The translations under genes and the position numbers were made by a program. The notes beneath the pieces are model-generated. The model saw nothing but the letters and a program-made list of their open reading frames with translations, was not told the DNA's origin and did not search any database. Shown piece by piece: positions 8,621-13,862 of a stretch of DNA of 15,810 nt (positions are counted from its first letter, which is position 1; each line of letters opens with the position of its first letter). This DNA is from Patescibacteria group bacterium (GTDB lineage Bacteria; Patescibacteriota; Patescibacteriia; Patescibacteriales; GWC2-42-12), in NCBI GenBank assembly GCA_018827685.1, contig JAHJXD010000075.1, forward strand, positions 1 to 15,810, read 5' to 3'.

Positions 8621-8653
8621 ACCTCATTAAATATAAAAATATTTAATTGAGGT
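8621..8653 (-). promoter_or_regulatory. Leader hairpin covering the S-layer ribosome binding site
   Basis: On the minus strand ACCTCAATTAAATAT (8653-8639) pairs with ATATTTAATGAGGT (8634-8621): 14 bp with one bulged A and a TTTT loop. The GAGGT ribosome binding site is the 3' foot of the stem, paired with ACCTC. An AU-rich stem that hides the ribosome binding site is the general form of translation switches, including RNA thermometers; a role in mRNA stability is equally possible. The distance to the ATG, 13 nt, is longer than usual. Confidence 0.6.
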
Positions 8654-8946
8654 CCTTACTTGCTTTTTAAATTATTGATAAACAAATCAACCGGAATCCC
8701 GCGCCCCCGCTGTATTCTTAATTCTTAATGGTTTCACGGGGGGTAGCTTGCTGATTTGCTTAATAGCTCGCGACGATCAATCACAGAGCTTAAAATTTAA
8801 AAAACAAGTTGATTAATTAATTTTTGGTAAAACCTCTGCGTCGCAGATCGACCTTTTTAATTTTACCACAACCCGCTTAATGCGGATTAGAAGATTTCTC
8901 TCAATCAAGAGATTAACCGGCTAATCAACACTAAATATTTTAATTG
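8654..8946 (-). other. S-layer leader/intergenic region with nested hairpins
   Basis: No gene is seen. The stretch separates the DUF5667 gene from the S-layer gene and should hold the S-layer promoter, but no convincing -35/-10 pair stands out. Structures seen are CCGC-TTAAT-GCGG (8873-8885), a nested stem-loop at 8825-8868, and CTCT/AGAG near the DUF5667 stop. None is followed by a clean T tract, so I do not call a terminator. Confidence 0.5.
8825..8868 (-). promoter_or_regulatory. Nested stem-loop upstream of the S-layer gene
   Basis: TGGTAAAA (8825-8832) and TTTTACCA (8861-8868) are perfect 8-bp complements. Between them TCTGCG-T-CGCAGA (8835-8847) is a perfect 13-bp palindrome with a single central base. 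The palindrome could be a protein operator, or the whole could be a folded leader element. Confidence 0.45.
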
Positions 8947-9813
8947 TCATTGCGTGCTTGTCGCGGTTTCGCTCACGTCCTTAATCTCGCCTTTTTCAGG
9001 ATTCTCAGGCTCCTGATTCATAATTTGCTTGGCTTTTTCAAGTTTATCTATAGCGCCATTAATATTTTTTTCATCAAACATCTTTTCCGCTTCTTCTAAA
9101 ACCTTATCCGGATTATTTAAAATTTCTTTAGTGGTCGTAGTCGCCACGCTTGGCTCAACTTTTAACTGAACTTGAGTGTCAACCGCCGGCTTAACCGGTT
9201 CAGAAAGCTCCATTCCCTGGTCAGTCTTGCCTAAATTAGCGCCGAAAACTTCCAGCCCTTCTTCTTTATTTTGATTATTTTTATTTTCAGCAGCTTTAAT
9301 AATAATTAATCTGGTTTTAACTTGACTAATTTCTTTTTTAAAATTTTGCGTTAACTCTTCTACTTTTGCTCCTTTCTTATCTTCAGGCTCTTTAAATTCG
9401 CTTAAAACTTGAGTTATTTCTTTAGCTCGGTTAGTAGCAAACTCCAAACCTAATTTAGCTTTATCTTTTTCATTAAAAGCCATAACGAATTGAGCCTTCT
9501 CGCTTATAATCTTGGCAATATACAATGAATCGCCAGGCTTGGAATTTTTTGAAGCATAAACGCCGCCAATGCCAACTGCTAAAATTAACGCGCCAGCCAA
9601 AAAAGTTACCCAAACCGGTTTAGCCATATCAAGAAAAATTTTACCCGGCGTAATATTCTCCCAAATTATTCTTAAATTTGATTCTGATTTATTAATCGTA
9701 GTACCGGCAAAAATTTGGCTATATAAAACCTCCTGATAATTATTTTTCCAATTATCATCAGGTTTAATAGTTTTTAAATTATTTAATTTTTGAAGCAAAT
9801 CTCTATCATTCAT
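8947..9813 (-). CDS. DUF5667-like single-pass membrane protein, putative anti-sigma or envelope sensor
   Basis: With the ATG at 9811-9813 the protein has 288 residues. A short cytoplasmic part (MNDRDLLQKLNNLKTIKP onward) precedes one transmembrane helix at about residues 67-87. The outer part begins with the DUF5667-type signature KPGDSLYIAK (about 92-101) and long charged helices containing AKLGLEFATNRAKEI. A low-complexity Thr/Pro stretch and a final helix (about 235-268) follow. An in-frame upstream ATG at 9852 would add 13 residues (MAECAARNHSLYY), but those codons are translated from a dispersed repeat copy (9821-9857), so I prefer the inner start. The gene follows the ECF sigma gene on the same strand, and this pairing is the main reason to suspect sigma control; no anti-sigma motif is visible. 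It ends in TGA. Confidence 0.75.
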   Translation of the reverse strand: MNDRDLLQKLNNLKTIKPDDNWKNNYQEVLYSQIFAGTTINKSESNLRIIWENITPGKIFLDMAKPVWVTFLAGALILAVGIGGVYASKNSKPGDSLYIAKIISEKAQFVMAFNEKDKAKLGLEFATNRAKEITQVLSEFKEPEDKKGAKVEELTQNFKKEISQVKTRLIIIKAAENKNNQNKEEGLEVFGANLGKTDQGMELSEPVKPAVDTQVQLKVEPSVATTTTKEILNNPDKVLEEAEKMFDEKNINGAIDKLEKAKQIMNQEPENPEKGEIKDVSETATSTQ

Positions 9814-9820
9814 ATAATAC

Positions 9821-9857
9821 AGACTGTGATTGCGAGCCGCGCATTCGGCCACAGCCC
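9821..9857 (-). repeat. Dispersed GGGACTGTSGCC element between sigma and DUF5667 genes
   Basis: The minus strand reads GGGCTGTGGCCGAATG from 9857, one base short of the usual core. It pairs through CTGTG/CACAG with a degenerate inverted half at 9821-9828. The copy fills most of the 46 bp between the sigma stop and the preferred DUF5667 start. Confidence 0.55.
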
Positions 9858-9859
9858 GG

Positions 9860-10441
9860 TTAAATATTCGAATTCATTTTTTCATCTTTCTCTAAAAGTT
9901 CTTTTAAAGCTTTTAGCGCTCGAAAAATCAAAACTCTGATATTGCCTTTTGACTTATCTAAAATCTCAGCGACCTCTTTAACGGAAAGTTCATTAATGAA
10001 GCGCAAAATTATTACTTCGCGATATTCGTCTTTTAATTCCGGCAATTTAGTTTCTAAAACTAACAGATCGGTTTTTAATTCCATAACTTTAGACGCGCTT
10101 TGCCTCTGGTCAATAATTTGAATTCCACTATCACCATCTAAACTGATATTTTCTCTATCCTTATTTTTTCGGTAATGATCAATGATTAAATTTCTGGCGA
10201 TTTTATAAAGCAGGGCTTTTAAAGTTTTATGATCTTTTAAAGTGTTCTCTAAAATATAATTCCAAGTTTTTAAAAAAACCGCTGAACATAAATCTTCGGC
10301 TTCTTCTCTGTTGCCTACTTTAAAATAAATAAACCTATAAAGCTGGTCAATATATAAATCATAAGCCTTGATAAAGGCTTGTTTGTCATTTTTTCTGATT
10401 TTATATAATAGCAATTTTTCTTCTATTTTACTTATTTTCAT
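9860..10441 (-). CDS. ECF-family RNA polymerase sigma factor
   Basis: A 193-residue protein with the two-domain layout of extracytoplasmic-function sigma factors. Sigma region 2 spans about residues 24-93: YDLYIDQLYRFIYFKVGN, then the EEAEDLCSAVFLKTW segment and ARNLIIDHYRK. A short acidic linker follows. Region 4 lies at about 131-183: LPELKDEYREVIILRF, then the helix-turn-helix ELSVKEVAEILDKSKGNIRVLIFRALKALK. It would direct core polymerase to a small regulon; the neighbouring DUF5667 membrane protein and surface-protein gene suggest envelope genes. The DUF5667 gene follows 46 bp after its stop. A possible promoter (GTAACA, 17 bp, TATAAT) ends only 3 bp before the ATG, which would put the transcript start inside the first codons, so the promoter or the start may need revision. 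It has no Shine-Dalgarno site. Confidence 0.93.
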   Translation of the reverse strand: MKISKIEEKLLLYKIRKNDKQAFIKAYDLYIDQLYRFIYFKVGNREEAEDLCSAVFLKTWNYILENTLKDHKTLKALLYKIARNLIIDHYRKNKDRENISLDGDSGIQIIDQRQSASKVMELKTDLLVLETKLPELKDEYREVIILRFINELSVKEVAEILDKSKGNIRVLIFRALKALKELLEKDEKMNSNI

Positions 10442-10444
10442 TTA

Positions 10445-10473
10445 ATTATACGAAAAATATTAAGTATTGTTAC
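10445..10473 (-). promoter_or_regulatory. Possible promoter of the sigma/DUF5667 operon
   Basis: Minus strand: GTAACA (10473-10468), 17 bp, perfect TATAAT (10450-10445). The -10 ends 3 bp before the annotated ATG, too close for an ordinary leader. It is a candidate only. Confidence 0.35.
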
Positions 10474-10677
10474 AGTGGACACCTTACACGGTTAAACCCT
10501 GGTTAAACAGGACTGTGGTTCAATACTATATTGGGCATAAATTTCCTTGAAATTATGAAAATTTATAGCCGAAAGAGCATCCGGCGACAGTCCCATAATA
10601 ACATAGGGGTAAGTAAAAGACAACATAAACGAAGAACATTGGGCCACAGTCCCTGAAAAAGCATTCAGCCACAATCC
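10471..10677. repeat. Cluster of dispersed-element copies upstream of the sigma gene
   Basis: At least four degenerate copies sit within 170 bp. Minus-strand copies start at 10594 (GGGACTGTCGCCGGATGC), 10653 (GGGACTGTGGCCCAATG) and 10677 (GGATTGTGGCTGAATGC). A plus-strand copy is at 10509-10524 (AGGACTGTGGTTCAAT). The minus strand also reads GGTGTCCACTGT at 10483-10472, possibly a further decayed half. The open frame at 10492-10683 is made of these repeats and is not called as a gene. Confidence 0.7.
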
Positions 10678-10732
10678 AATCAAATGTGCATCCCTTGCAT
10701 TCTTAAAAATAATATGTAAAAATAAAAATATA

Positions 10733-10768
10733 TTACTTTAGTCTACGTTAATGTGGACTTTAAAGTAA
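10733..10768. promoter_or_regulatory. Operator-like palindrome 1 upstream of the helix-turn-helix gene
   Basis: The core is GTCTAC-GTTAAT-GTGGAC (10741-10758), with arms extended outwards as TTACTTTA and TTTAAAGTAA. This is the least perfect of three related palindromes. Confidence 0.6.
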
Positions 10769-10791
10769 ACCTAATCCAGTATAAATAAAAA

Positions 10792-10823
10792 GACTTTAGT
10801 CTACAACAATGTAGACTAAAGTC
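10792..10823. promoter_or_regulatory. Operator-like palindrome 2 upstream of the helix-turn-helix gene
   Basis: GACTTTAGTCTAC (10792-10804) and GTAGACTAAAGTC (10811-10823) are perfect 13-bp inverted arms around AACAAT. The core GTCTAC-N6-GTAGAC is shared with the sites on either side. Confidence 0.75.
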
Positions 10824-10841
10824 AAATTAATCATAAACTTA

Positions 10842-10861
10842 AGTCTACATTGTTGTAGACT
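10842..10861. promoter_or_regulatory. Operator-like palindrome 3 upstream of the helix-turn-helix gene
   Basis: AGTCTAC-ATTGTT-GTAGACT. Its 18-bp core is the exact reverse complement of the core of palindrome 2. It ends 11 bp before the ATG at 10873, where a bound protein would block transcription or leader access. Confidence 0.75.
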
Positions 10862-10872
10862 AAACTACAAAA

Positions 10873-11157
10873 ATGGCTGAAAATCAGTCTATAAATAAAA
10901 ATGTCAAACAACCTGAATTAAATAATGAGATTAAAACTCCCATCTGGCTTTCTGTGTCCCAGGCTGCTAAAATCGGCGGTGTTCAAACTAAAACCATCCG
11001 TCGCACCATACAATATAATAATGTTAAATATAAAATAATTGGTAACCGTTATTTAATTGATCTAGCCTCTTTAATAATCTTCCTGCAAGCCAAAACTAAA
11101 TTAAAAAATAAACTCAACCAATTCGGCTTAGGCCAGTATGTGGATAAGTGGAAATAA
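10873..11157 (+). CDS. Small helix-turn-helix DNA-binding protein, probable autoregulator
   Basis: A 94-residue protein and the only plus-strand coding gene I call. A polar N-terminus of about 22 residues precedes an excisionase/MerR-like winged helix-turn-helix: WLSVSQAAKIGGVQTKTIRRTI at 25-46 and a wing-like VKYKIIGNRYLID at 51-63. A lysine-rich tail ends LGQYVDKWK. No effector or catalytic domain is present. It follows three copies of one palindrome (10733-10861) and has its own terminator. The natural reading is a dimeric DNA-binding protein that represses its own promoter; it could instead be a nucleoid or phage-type factor. No Shine-Dalgarno site is seen, so translation may be leaderless or nearly so. 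The fold call is good; the regulatory target is inference. Confidence 0.78.
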   Translation: MAENQSINKNVKQPELNNEIKTPIWLSVSQAAKIGGVQTKTIRRTIQYNNVKYKIIGNRYLIDLASLIIFLQAKTKLKNKLNQFGLGQYVDKWK

Positions 11158-11190
11158 AAAAACACCTCTTTTTAGTAGAGATGCTTTTTT
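11155..11190. terminator. Bidirectional terminator between the convergent HTH and HU genes
   Basis: CACCTCT (11163-11169) pairs with AGAGATG (11177-11183) with one mismatch. It is preceded by an A run and followed by TTTTTT (11185-11190). It lies right after the TAA of the HTH gene and about 40 bp past the HU stop, so it can serve both. Confidence 0.8.
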
Positions 11191-11201
11191 ATTATCCTGT
11201 T

Positions 11202-11217
11202 TATCAGCGACAGTCCC
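11202..11217 (-). repeat. Dispersed GGGACTGTSGCC element downstream of HU
   Basis: The minus strand reads GGGACTGTCGCTGATA from 11217. It lies between the HU stop and the shared terminator. Confidence 0.65.
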
Positions 11218-11228
11218 AAAATATAATC

Positions 11229-11510
11229 TTACAATACTGCTTGTTTAGCCACTTTAGCAACTTTAAATTTAACCACAGTCTTGGCTTTAATCTGAATCTG
11301 CTCGCCGGTTGCAGGATTTCTGCCCATTCTGGCCGCGCGATTAATCTTAACTAATTTACCAAGGCCAGGCAAAACGAATTCTCCATTCTTTTTAACCTCG
11401 TTTAAGGCTAAATTGGCTAACTTTTCAAGAAAACTAGCCACGTCTTTCTTGCTCATGCCGGTTTCTCCGGCCATAACGTCTAACAATTGAGACTTTGTCA
11501 ATTTTGACAT
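11229..11510 (-). CDS. HU/IHF-family DNA-binding protein
   Basis: A 93-residue protein, the full length of this family. The N-terminal helices read MSKLTKSQLLDVMAGETGMSK onward, then the beta-arm domain LPGLGKLVKINRAARMGRNP. The latter matches the HU signature, with the conserved proline of the intercalating arm in RNPATG. The tail VVKFKVAKVAKQAV is also typical. HU dimers bend and compact DNA and act as the main nucleoid protein. On the minus strand GAGGG about 14 nt before the ATG is a possible ribosome binding site and abuts a small hairpin CTCG-TCCAG-CGAG. An inverted repeat surrounds a TATAAT about 72 bp upstream. The gene converges on the HTH gene and shares its terminator. Confidence 0.95.
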   Translation of the reverse strand: MSKLTKSQLLDVMAGETGMSKKDVASFLEKLANLALNEVKKNGEFVLPGLGKLVKINRAARMGRNPATGEQIQIKAKTVVKFKVAKVAKQAVL

Positions 11511-11573
11511 AATTTTACTTTTATCCCTCGCTGGACGAGAGAATATTTTAAATTGTTAATAAAGTCTTATATC

Positions 11574-11599
11574 TATTAGATATTATACACCATCTAATA
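11574..11599 (-). promoter_or_regulatory. HU promoter -10 inside an 8-bp inverted repeat
   Basis: The minus strand carries a perfect TATAAT at 11587-11582. TATTAGAT (11574-11581) and ATCTAATA (11592-11599) flank it symmetrically with a 10-bp spacer. The -35 is poor (CTGGCT at 17 bp). The symmetry suggests a repressor or self-binding site. Confidence 0.5.
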
Positions 11600-11651
11600 A
11601 AAAAAGCCAGCGCACCCTGTTAAATATAAAGTTCGAACCTTTCAAATATTT

Positions 11652-12464
11652 TTATTTTTCTTTTGTTAATTTTGTTTTAATTAAATTTTCAAATAAATCC
11701 AGATATCTGACTTTTTCTGGATTCAAAAGAAAAGGTAAAAGTTTTTGTTTATAAATTTTAATATTTTGTTTCATTTCTTTTTGAAATCTATTTAAAATTT
11801 TTTGCCAAATCTTATTTTCATTTTTAATTTTTAAGGATTTTAGTAAATTTTGATCAGGTTTAATATCTTGAGAAATTAACCAAACAAGATCATAAAAATC
11901 TCGTGGTTGTAAATCTTTTCTGAAAAGAATCGCTTTAATTTTTTGCGATAAAATAGAAGAAAGGTTGGCCACTACAACATTTTGAATTATTCCGAAACGA
12001 TTCAAGATTAATACACTGCTTGTTGATTTTATTTTTGGAGTGGTAAAATCTAATTTTATCATTAATTTCTCTTTAGGATCTTTGGAAATCTCAAGTTCAG
12101 ACAAAAGATTAACAAATCTTAATCTGCCAATGCCAGAATGATTAGTCTTTTTAAAATCAAATTCTGTTTTAAATCCTTGTTTCTTTAATTTTTCTATTGC
12201 ATTCAAAAAAAGTTTTTTAATTTCAAAAAGGGAAAGCCCTAAATTATCAAAATCTAAATCTTCAGAAAAACGATCTAAATTATAAAGCAACCTTAAACTA
12301 GTTCCGCCAATAAAATTTAATTTAAAACTTTTTTTCTGCGCATATAAAAAATTCAAAAATTGCGTTTGAAGATATTCTCTGATAATTGCTCTTTTTTTGG
12401 GGGGAATTCCTGTTTTTTTTGCCATTTCTAAAATATTTTCCCAATTAAAATTAACTTGCGGCAT
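11652..12464 (-). CDS. abiEii: AbiEii-type nucleotidyltransferase toxin
   Basis: A 270-residue protein of the AbiEii/AbiGii nucleotidyltransferase family, the toxin of type IV toxin-antitoxin systems. All four family motifs are visible: motif I GGTSLR (53-58) with RFSEDLDFD (65-73), which supplies the two metal-binding aspartates D69 and D71; a third carboxylate in KLDF (D139); K175 in QKIKAILFRKD; and RDFYDL (188-193). Characterised relatives transfer nucleotides to target RNA, including tRNA acceptor stems in one studied case; the target here is unknown. Its ATG lies inside the end of the antitoxin gene (14-bp overlap), the usual arrangement for coupled translation. The composition is more AT-rich than its neighbours, consistent with acquisition. 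No terminator hairpin is evident downstream. Confidence 0.9.
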   Translation of the reverse strand: MPQVNFNWENILEMAKKTGIPPKKRAIIREYLQTQFLNFLYAQKKSFKLNFIGGTSLRLLYNLDRFSEDLDFDNLGLSLFEIKKLFLNAIEKLKKQGFKTEFDFKKTNHSGIGRLRFVNLLSELEISKDPKEKLMIKLDFTTPKIKSTSSVLILNRFGIIQNVVVANLSSILSQKIKAILFRKDLQPRDFYDLVWLISQDIKPDQNLLKSLKIKNENKIWQKILNRFQKEMKQNIKIYKQKLLPFLLNPEKVRYLDLFENLIKTKLTKEK

Positions 12465-13074
12465 AGAATTTTTTAATTTTTAAAGCTATGTTTTGAACCT
12501 TTTTATTTTTAAAAATTTTGCTCATTTTTAAAAATTTTGCCCAATCAAAATTTTTATCAAATTCAAACCTTTCTTCTTTAAAATCAAAAAGTTCAGATAA
12601 TCGTTTTGAATTAAAATAAATAAAATCAAGCAAAGCTTTTTCTGGTAATGCGACATTATAGAAACAATTTTTTTCTTTGGCCTTAATTGTTCGCCAACCA
12701 AAAAAATAATCTTTTTTAATGTGATGATAAAAAAAGTTTCCAAAATCTGTTTTAAATCGGCGAGTGGTTAAAGGCGTTATTAAAGTAATCATTTGAGGAA
12801 TATCAGGAACAATTCCATAATAATTTAAAGCGGTTTCTAAACTAATATAGCAAGGAGGATAAATAAAGTTTGCCAAAATAAAATGGTCGTTTATTTTAAA
12901 TTCAGAAAATTTATAAAGATTTCTTTTAATTCTTTGAATATATCCTTTTTTTGTCCAAAGATAAAGTTGATTTGCTAAAATTTTTGTCTTTGTTTCTGGA
13001 AACCATTTTAAGATATCTTCAATTTTAAAAATCGGCCAATCTTTAATTTTTTTTCTTAATTCTTCAAAATGCAT
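12451..13074 (-). CDS. abiEi: AbiEi-type antitoxin and transcriptional regulator
   Basis: A 207-residue protein placed directly upstream of, and overlapping, the AbiEii toxin gene. The N-terminus (about 1-58) is a winged helix-turn-helix with NQLYLWTKKGYIQRIKRNLY. The C-terminal domain has the AbiEi/COG5340 marks YISLETALNYYGIVP (76-90), TLITPLTTRRF (97-107), a GNFFYHHI strand (112-119) and LPEKALLDFIY (143-153). In the family it neutralises the toxin without a stable complex and represses the operon by binding inverted repeats at the promoter. A good sigma-70 promoter lies 37-65 bp upstream. There is no Shine-Dalgarno site. Like the toxin gene it is very AT-rich. Confidence 0.87.
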   Translation of the reverse strand: MHFEELRKKIKDWPIFKIEDILKWFPETKTKILANQLYLWTKKGYIQRIKRNLYKFSEFKINDHFILANFIYPPCYISLETALNYYGIVPDIPQMITLITPLTTRRFKTDFGNFFYHHIKKDYFFGWRTIKAKEKNCFYNVALPEKALLDFIYFNSKRLSELFDFKEERFEFDKNFDWAKFLKMSKIFKNKKVQNIALKIKKFYAAS

Positions 13075-13110
13075 AATTTCAAAAAATAATAAAAGTTTAT
13101 GATTATTTGA

Positions 13111-13139
13111 AATATATCAAATTTTATACTGAAAGTCAA
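13111..13139 (-). promoter_or_regulatory. Promoter of the abiEi-abiEii operon
   Basis: Minus strand: TTGACT (13139-13134), exactly 17 bp, TATATT (13116-13111), 37 bp before the abiEi ATG. I did not find a strong inverted repeat of the kind AbiEi binds. Confidence 0.65.
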
Positions 13140-13152
13140 ATTTTTCAATTCT

Positions 13153-13190
13153 CAAAAAATAAAAGAAGGGAAAGGTGTTAAATGCCCTTC
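13153..13190 (-). terminator. Terminator of the tRNA-Trp transcript or adjacent RNA
   Basis: Minus strand: GAAGGG (13190-13185), a 14-nt loop, CCCTTC (13170-13165), then TTTTATTTTTT. It separates the minus-strand tRNA/rpmG cluster from the abiE operon. Confidence 0.7.
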
Positions 13191-13199
13191 CTCTCAAAG

Positions 13200-13330
13200 T
13201 TGGGTTGCCTCAAGCTTGGACCAGTGGTAATGCGACTAAGTATTCTCGCACATCTCGATGAATTTACCCACCGTCATATGGCAGCTGTCATATGGCAGCG
13301 GTAATCAATATCCAACATTTTTGGATCATT
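13200..13330 (-). ncRNA. Candidate structured RNA downstream of tRNA-Trp
   Basis: This gene-free stretch on the minus strand folds unusually well. An outer helix pairs 13273-13264 with 13230-13222 (9 bp, one bulged base, one G-U). Inside it, two hairpins abut: 13260-13251 (CATC-GA-GATG) and 13250-13231 (TGCGA, 10-nt loop, TCGCA). Together they make a compact three-way junction. Upstream, ATCCAA-N5-TTGGAT (13326-13310) forms another stem, and a terminator follows at 13153-13190. The translated frames are short and unconvincing. I do not recognise a known RNA family. It may be a trailer of the tRNA-Trp transcript or an independent small RNA; no promoter was identified. Confidence 0.35.
13273..13299. 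repeat. Tandem duplication of GTCATATGGCAGC
   Basis: Two exact 13-bp copies, 13273-13285 and 13287-13299, are separated by one T, so the period is 14 bp. They lie between tRNA-Trp and the three-way-junction fold. Confidence 0.8.
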
Positions 13331-13339
13331 TGACACGGG

Positions 13340-13410
13340 CACGGGTGGCAGGAATCGAACCCACGCAAGAGGTTTTGGAGACCTCTGTACTACCATTATA
13401 CGACACCCGC
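13340..13410 (-). tRNA. tRNA-Trp (anticodon CCA)
   Basis: Read on the minus strand it begins GCGGGTG and ends CACCCGT plus discriminator G. The acceptor stem has a G1-U72 wobble. The anticodon arm GAGGT-CTCCAAA-ACCTC gives anticodon CCA, and the T-arm is GTGGG-TTCGATT-CCTGC. The CCA end is not fully encoded (GCC follows). Downstream there is no secE gene, although tRNA-Trp and secE are neighbours in many bacteria. Confidence 0.93.
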
Positions 13411-13432
13411 AAATATTCTGTGCCTTCAACCT

Positions 13433-13588
13433 TTATTTAGTTTCTTTATGGTTAATGTGCTTTTTACAATGCACGCAGAACTTACTAAGTTCAAGCCTAT
13501 TTTTAAGAGTTTTTTTATTTTTTCTTGAAAAATAATTAACGCGCTTGCAAGCCGTACACTCCATTTTTATTAAATTATCTTGCGACAT
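13433..13588 (-). CDS. rpmG: 50S ribosomal protein L33
   Basis: A 51-residue protein from the ATG at 13586-13588 to TAA at 13433-13435. It has the L33 pattern: MSQDNLIKMECTACKRVNYF, a basic middle SRKNKKTLKNRLELSKFC, and VHCKKHINHKETK. Two CxxC pairs (C11/C14 and C38/C41) form the zinc ribbon, so this is the zinc-binding form. L33 sits on the large subunit near the E site. The gene lies between tRNA-Trp and tRNA-Tyr on the same strand, as part of a translation gene cluster and probably one transcript with the tRNAs. Confidence 0.95.
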   Translation of the reverse strand: MSQDNLIKMECTACKRVNYFSRKNKKTLKNRLELSKFCVHCKKHINHKETK

Positions 13589-13611
13589 AAAGTTATTTTT
13601 ATTAAATTATG

Positions 13612-13694
13612 TGGGCCGGGTAGGATTCGAACCTACGAAGGCGTGAGCCAACAGATTTACAGTCTGCTCCAGTTGACCGCTTTGGTACCGACCC
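13612..13694 (-). tRNA. tRNA-Tyr (anticodon GTA)
   Basis: Minus strand, 83 nt with the discriminator A. The acceptor is GGGTCGG/CCGGCCC, and the anticodon arm GCAGA-CTGTAAA-TCTGT gives anticodon GTA. A long variable arm (GGCTCACGCC region) is as expected for a class II tRNA, and the T-arm is GTAGG-TTCGAAT-CCTAC. CCA is not encoded. Confidence 0.96.
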
Positions 13695-13721
13695 TAATAG
13701 GGGCTGTCCATTTAACCCATG

Positions 13722-13794
13722 AGCCGTTGCGCGGAATCGAACCGCGGACCTACTCCTTACCATGGAGTTGCTCTACCAGCTGAGCTACAACGGC
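13722..13794 (-). tRNA. tRNA-Thr (anticodon GGT)
   Basis: Minus strand, 73 nt. The acceptor is GCCGTTG/CAACGGC, the D-arm reads GCTCAGCTGGTAGAGC, and the anticodon arm ACTCC-ATGGTAA-GGAGT gives anticodon GGT. The T-arm is CGCGG-TTCGATT-CCGCG. The discriminator base is U and no CCA is encoded. The 27 bp to tRNA-Tyr contain GGGGCTGTCC, faintly like the dispersed element. Confidence 0.96.
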
Positions 13795-13803
13795 AAATAA
13801 AAA

Positions 13804-13862
13804 AATTTTCAATTTTCAAAAATTTTATTTCAAGATTGGTCTTTTATTGAAAATTGAAAATT
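13804..13862 (-). terminator. AT-rich 16-bp inverted repeat followed by T tract
   Basis: AATTTTCAATTTTCAA (13804-13819) and TTGAAAATTGAAAATT (13847-13862) are perfect complements with a 27-nt loop. On the minus strand a T7 tract follows. It begins at the stop codon of the TPR gene and ends 10 bp before tRNA-Thr, so it may end the aldolase/TPR transcript. The stem is almost all A-T, which weakens the terminator call. Confidence 0.45.

Noticed and set aside
10492..10683. Open frame of 63 codons on the minus strand
   Set aside because: Its translation is made almost wholly from dispersed-element copies; the same short peptide pattern recurs because the DNA repeats. It has no start signal and no recognisable domain.
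11626..11643. GGTTCGAAC near the end of abiEii, like a tRNA T-loop, as a possible attachment-site fragment
   Set aside because: The match to a tRNA is only about 8 bp and centres on a common palindrome. The flanking bases do not form a T-stem or match the 3' end of tRNA-Trp.
12528..12743. Second minus-strand frame inside abiEi
   Set aside because: It lies in another frame of the clear AbiEi coding sequence, whose family motifs continue through this region.
13258..13783. Plus-strand open frames across the tRNAs
   Set aside because: They are antisense to tRNA-Trp, tRNA-Tyr and tRNA-Thr; stretches such as the repeated GIEP motif come from the complement of tRNA T-arms.
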